Below, in pieces: positions 63,380-64,000 of a stretch of 64,000 bases of DNA (the first letter of the stretch is position 1; each line of letters starts with the position of its first letter). The DNA lies in contig NZ_AXAZ01000008.1 of NCBI RefSeq assembly GCF_000473065.1, positions 1-64,000 on the forward strand, read 5' to 3'. The notes beneath the pieces are model-generated. The model was not told the origin of the DNA and did not search any database. It worked only from the letters and a program-made list of their open reading frames with translations. The DNA is from Bradyrhizobium sp. WSM1743 (GTDB lineage Bacteria > Pseudomonadota > Alphaproteobacteria > Rhizobiales > Xanthobacteraceae). The position numbers were made by a program, and so were the translations under genes.

Positions 63380-63958
63380 GTGCGGCTGATCCTGATCACA
63401 TTGACGGCGCTCCTTCTCGCAACCGTGGTCGGCTTAGGTGCGACCTGGATGACGACGACGCGCGGCACCGAGATCGGCGCGCTGACCATCGGCGCCTGGA
63501 CGGCGCGGCCGCGCACCGGCACCGCCGACGTCGATCCCTATTCGCGCGCCACCATCGTGCGCAACGGCGAGCTGCCGATCGGCACCGGCGACGGCGTCGC
63601 CTTCACCGCCACCACCGACGACAAGAAGAAAGCGCTCGACGGCCGCTGCGACGTCGTCGTCTCCGGCGTGACGCCGCCGGCGCGGTTCTGGACGCTGACG
63701 CTGTACGACCGCAAGGGCCATCTCGTCGCCAATTCGCTCGCCCGCTACGGCTTCACCAGCCAGGAGATCGTGCGGTCGTCCGACGGCTCGTTCGAGATCC
63801 GCATCGCCTCGCGCTCGCGCGCCGGCAACTGGCTGCCGACCGGCGGCATCGAGCGCTACGCACTTATGCTGCGCCTCTACGACACGCCGGTCGGGGTCGC
63901 GACGCGCACCCAGCGCGACGCGCCGATGCCCAGCATCACCACGGTGGGCTGCTCATGA
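63380..63958 (+). CDS. DUF1214 domain-containing exported or membrane-anchored protein
   Basis: A GTG at 63380 encodes MRLILITLTALLLATVVGLG, an N-terminal hydrophobic anchor or signal; the total is 192 residues. The rest is a DUF1214 beta-sandwich: PRTGTADVDPYSRATIVRNG at the front, RFWTLTLYDRKGHLVANSLA in the middle (the family Trp-Thr-Leu-Tyr-Asp segment), and RAGNWLPTGG (W-L-P motif) near the end. The start overlaps no gene but lies 10 bases after pbp1A; the stop overlaps the ATG of the next gene. DUF1214 and DUF1254 proteins are usually paired; function unknown. Confidence 0.88.
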   Translation: MRLILITLTALLLATVVGLGATWMTTTRGTEIGALTIGAWTARPRTGTADVDPYSRATIVRNGELPIGTGDGVAFTATTDDKKKALDGRCDVVVSGVTPPARFWTLTLYDRKGHLVANSLARYGFTSQEIVRSSDGSFEIRIASRSRAGNWLPTGGIERYALMLRLYDTPVGVATRTQRDAPMPSITTVGCS

Positions 63959-64000
63959 TCCGGCTCGCGTTCACCGTCATTGCCGGCGTGGTGCTGGGCC
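63955..64000 (+). CDS. Start of a DUF1254-type membrane protein (cut by window end)
   Basis: The ATG at 63955 overlaps the TGA of the DUF1214 gene (ATGA) and reads MIRLAFTVIAGVVLG before the window ends. The start and hydrophobic segment are typical of DUF1254 membrane-anchored proteins that follow DUF1214 genes. Only 15 residues are visible, so the assignment rests mainly on context. Confidence 0.55.
   Translation, partial: MIRLAFTVIAGVVLG

Overview
The window is chromosomal DNA of an alphaproteobacterium, most likely Bradyrhizobium or a close relative (inference). The grounds are high G+C, the cytochrome c maturation order cycHJKL followed by degP, a response regulator, a histidine kinase and glnE, a FeuP/FeuQ pair, an NAD-linked fds formate dehydrogenase, several paralogous tripartite and OxlT-like carriers, and many palindromic intergenic repeats of the sort common in that genus. 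No tRNA, rRNA or CRISPR array was seen.

Layout. 1-2.4 kb: the end of an insertion sequence (transposase N-terminus), two small membrane proteins and a secreted alpha/beta hydrolase with a frameshifted C-terminus. 2.5-9 kb: a SAM-cyclase-ATPase-TPR signalling protein behind a SnoaL-like gene, an EthD-like remnant, an AHSA1 protein and a YegD-type Hsp70 protein. 9.3-17 kb: a 45-residue protein, a tctCBA tripartite transporter, two tandem OxlT-like carriers and a CBS-domain protein, all preceded by copies of one inverted repeat, TGGCAT-N5-ATACCA. 17-24.5 kb: single metabolic genes (ketopantoate-reductase-like, FAH family, nitronate monooxygenase, quinone oxidoreductase), two small secreted proteins and a CDF-type transporter. 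24.5-27 kb: a PAS histidine kinase. 27-34 kb: a LysR regulator divergent from fdsG-fdsB-fdsA-fdhD-fdsD.

34-49.8 kb lies almost wholly on the minus strand: cycH-cycJ-cycK-cycL, degP, a two-component pair translationally coupled to glnE, two uncharacterised proteins, and feuP-feuQ with a 51-residue membrane protein upstream. 50.3-56 kb: Ku, a small hypothetical, a lone Flp pilin, a roughly 950-base gene-free stretch, a secreted hypothetical, a frameshifted secreted gene and a TPP-dependent enzyme, followed by a block of nested palindromic repeats. 56-64 kb: a triple-GAF histidine kinase, a DHA2 efflux carrier, a YcgN-like protein, penicillin-binding protein 1A, and a DUF1214 gene coupled to a DUF1254 gene cut by the window end.

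How the genes fit together. Formate is oxidised by Fds with NAD+, and FdhD and FdsD support assembly of that enzyme. The two OxlT-like carriers could exchange oxalate for formate, so uptake and formate disposal may be metabolically linked; the oxalate enzymes themselves (frc, oxc) are not in the window. The most notable unexplained signals are the shared five-site operator motif and a 212-bp palindromic element with a perfect 9-bp direct repeat that has interrupted another repeat's hairpin.
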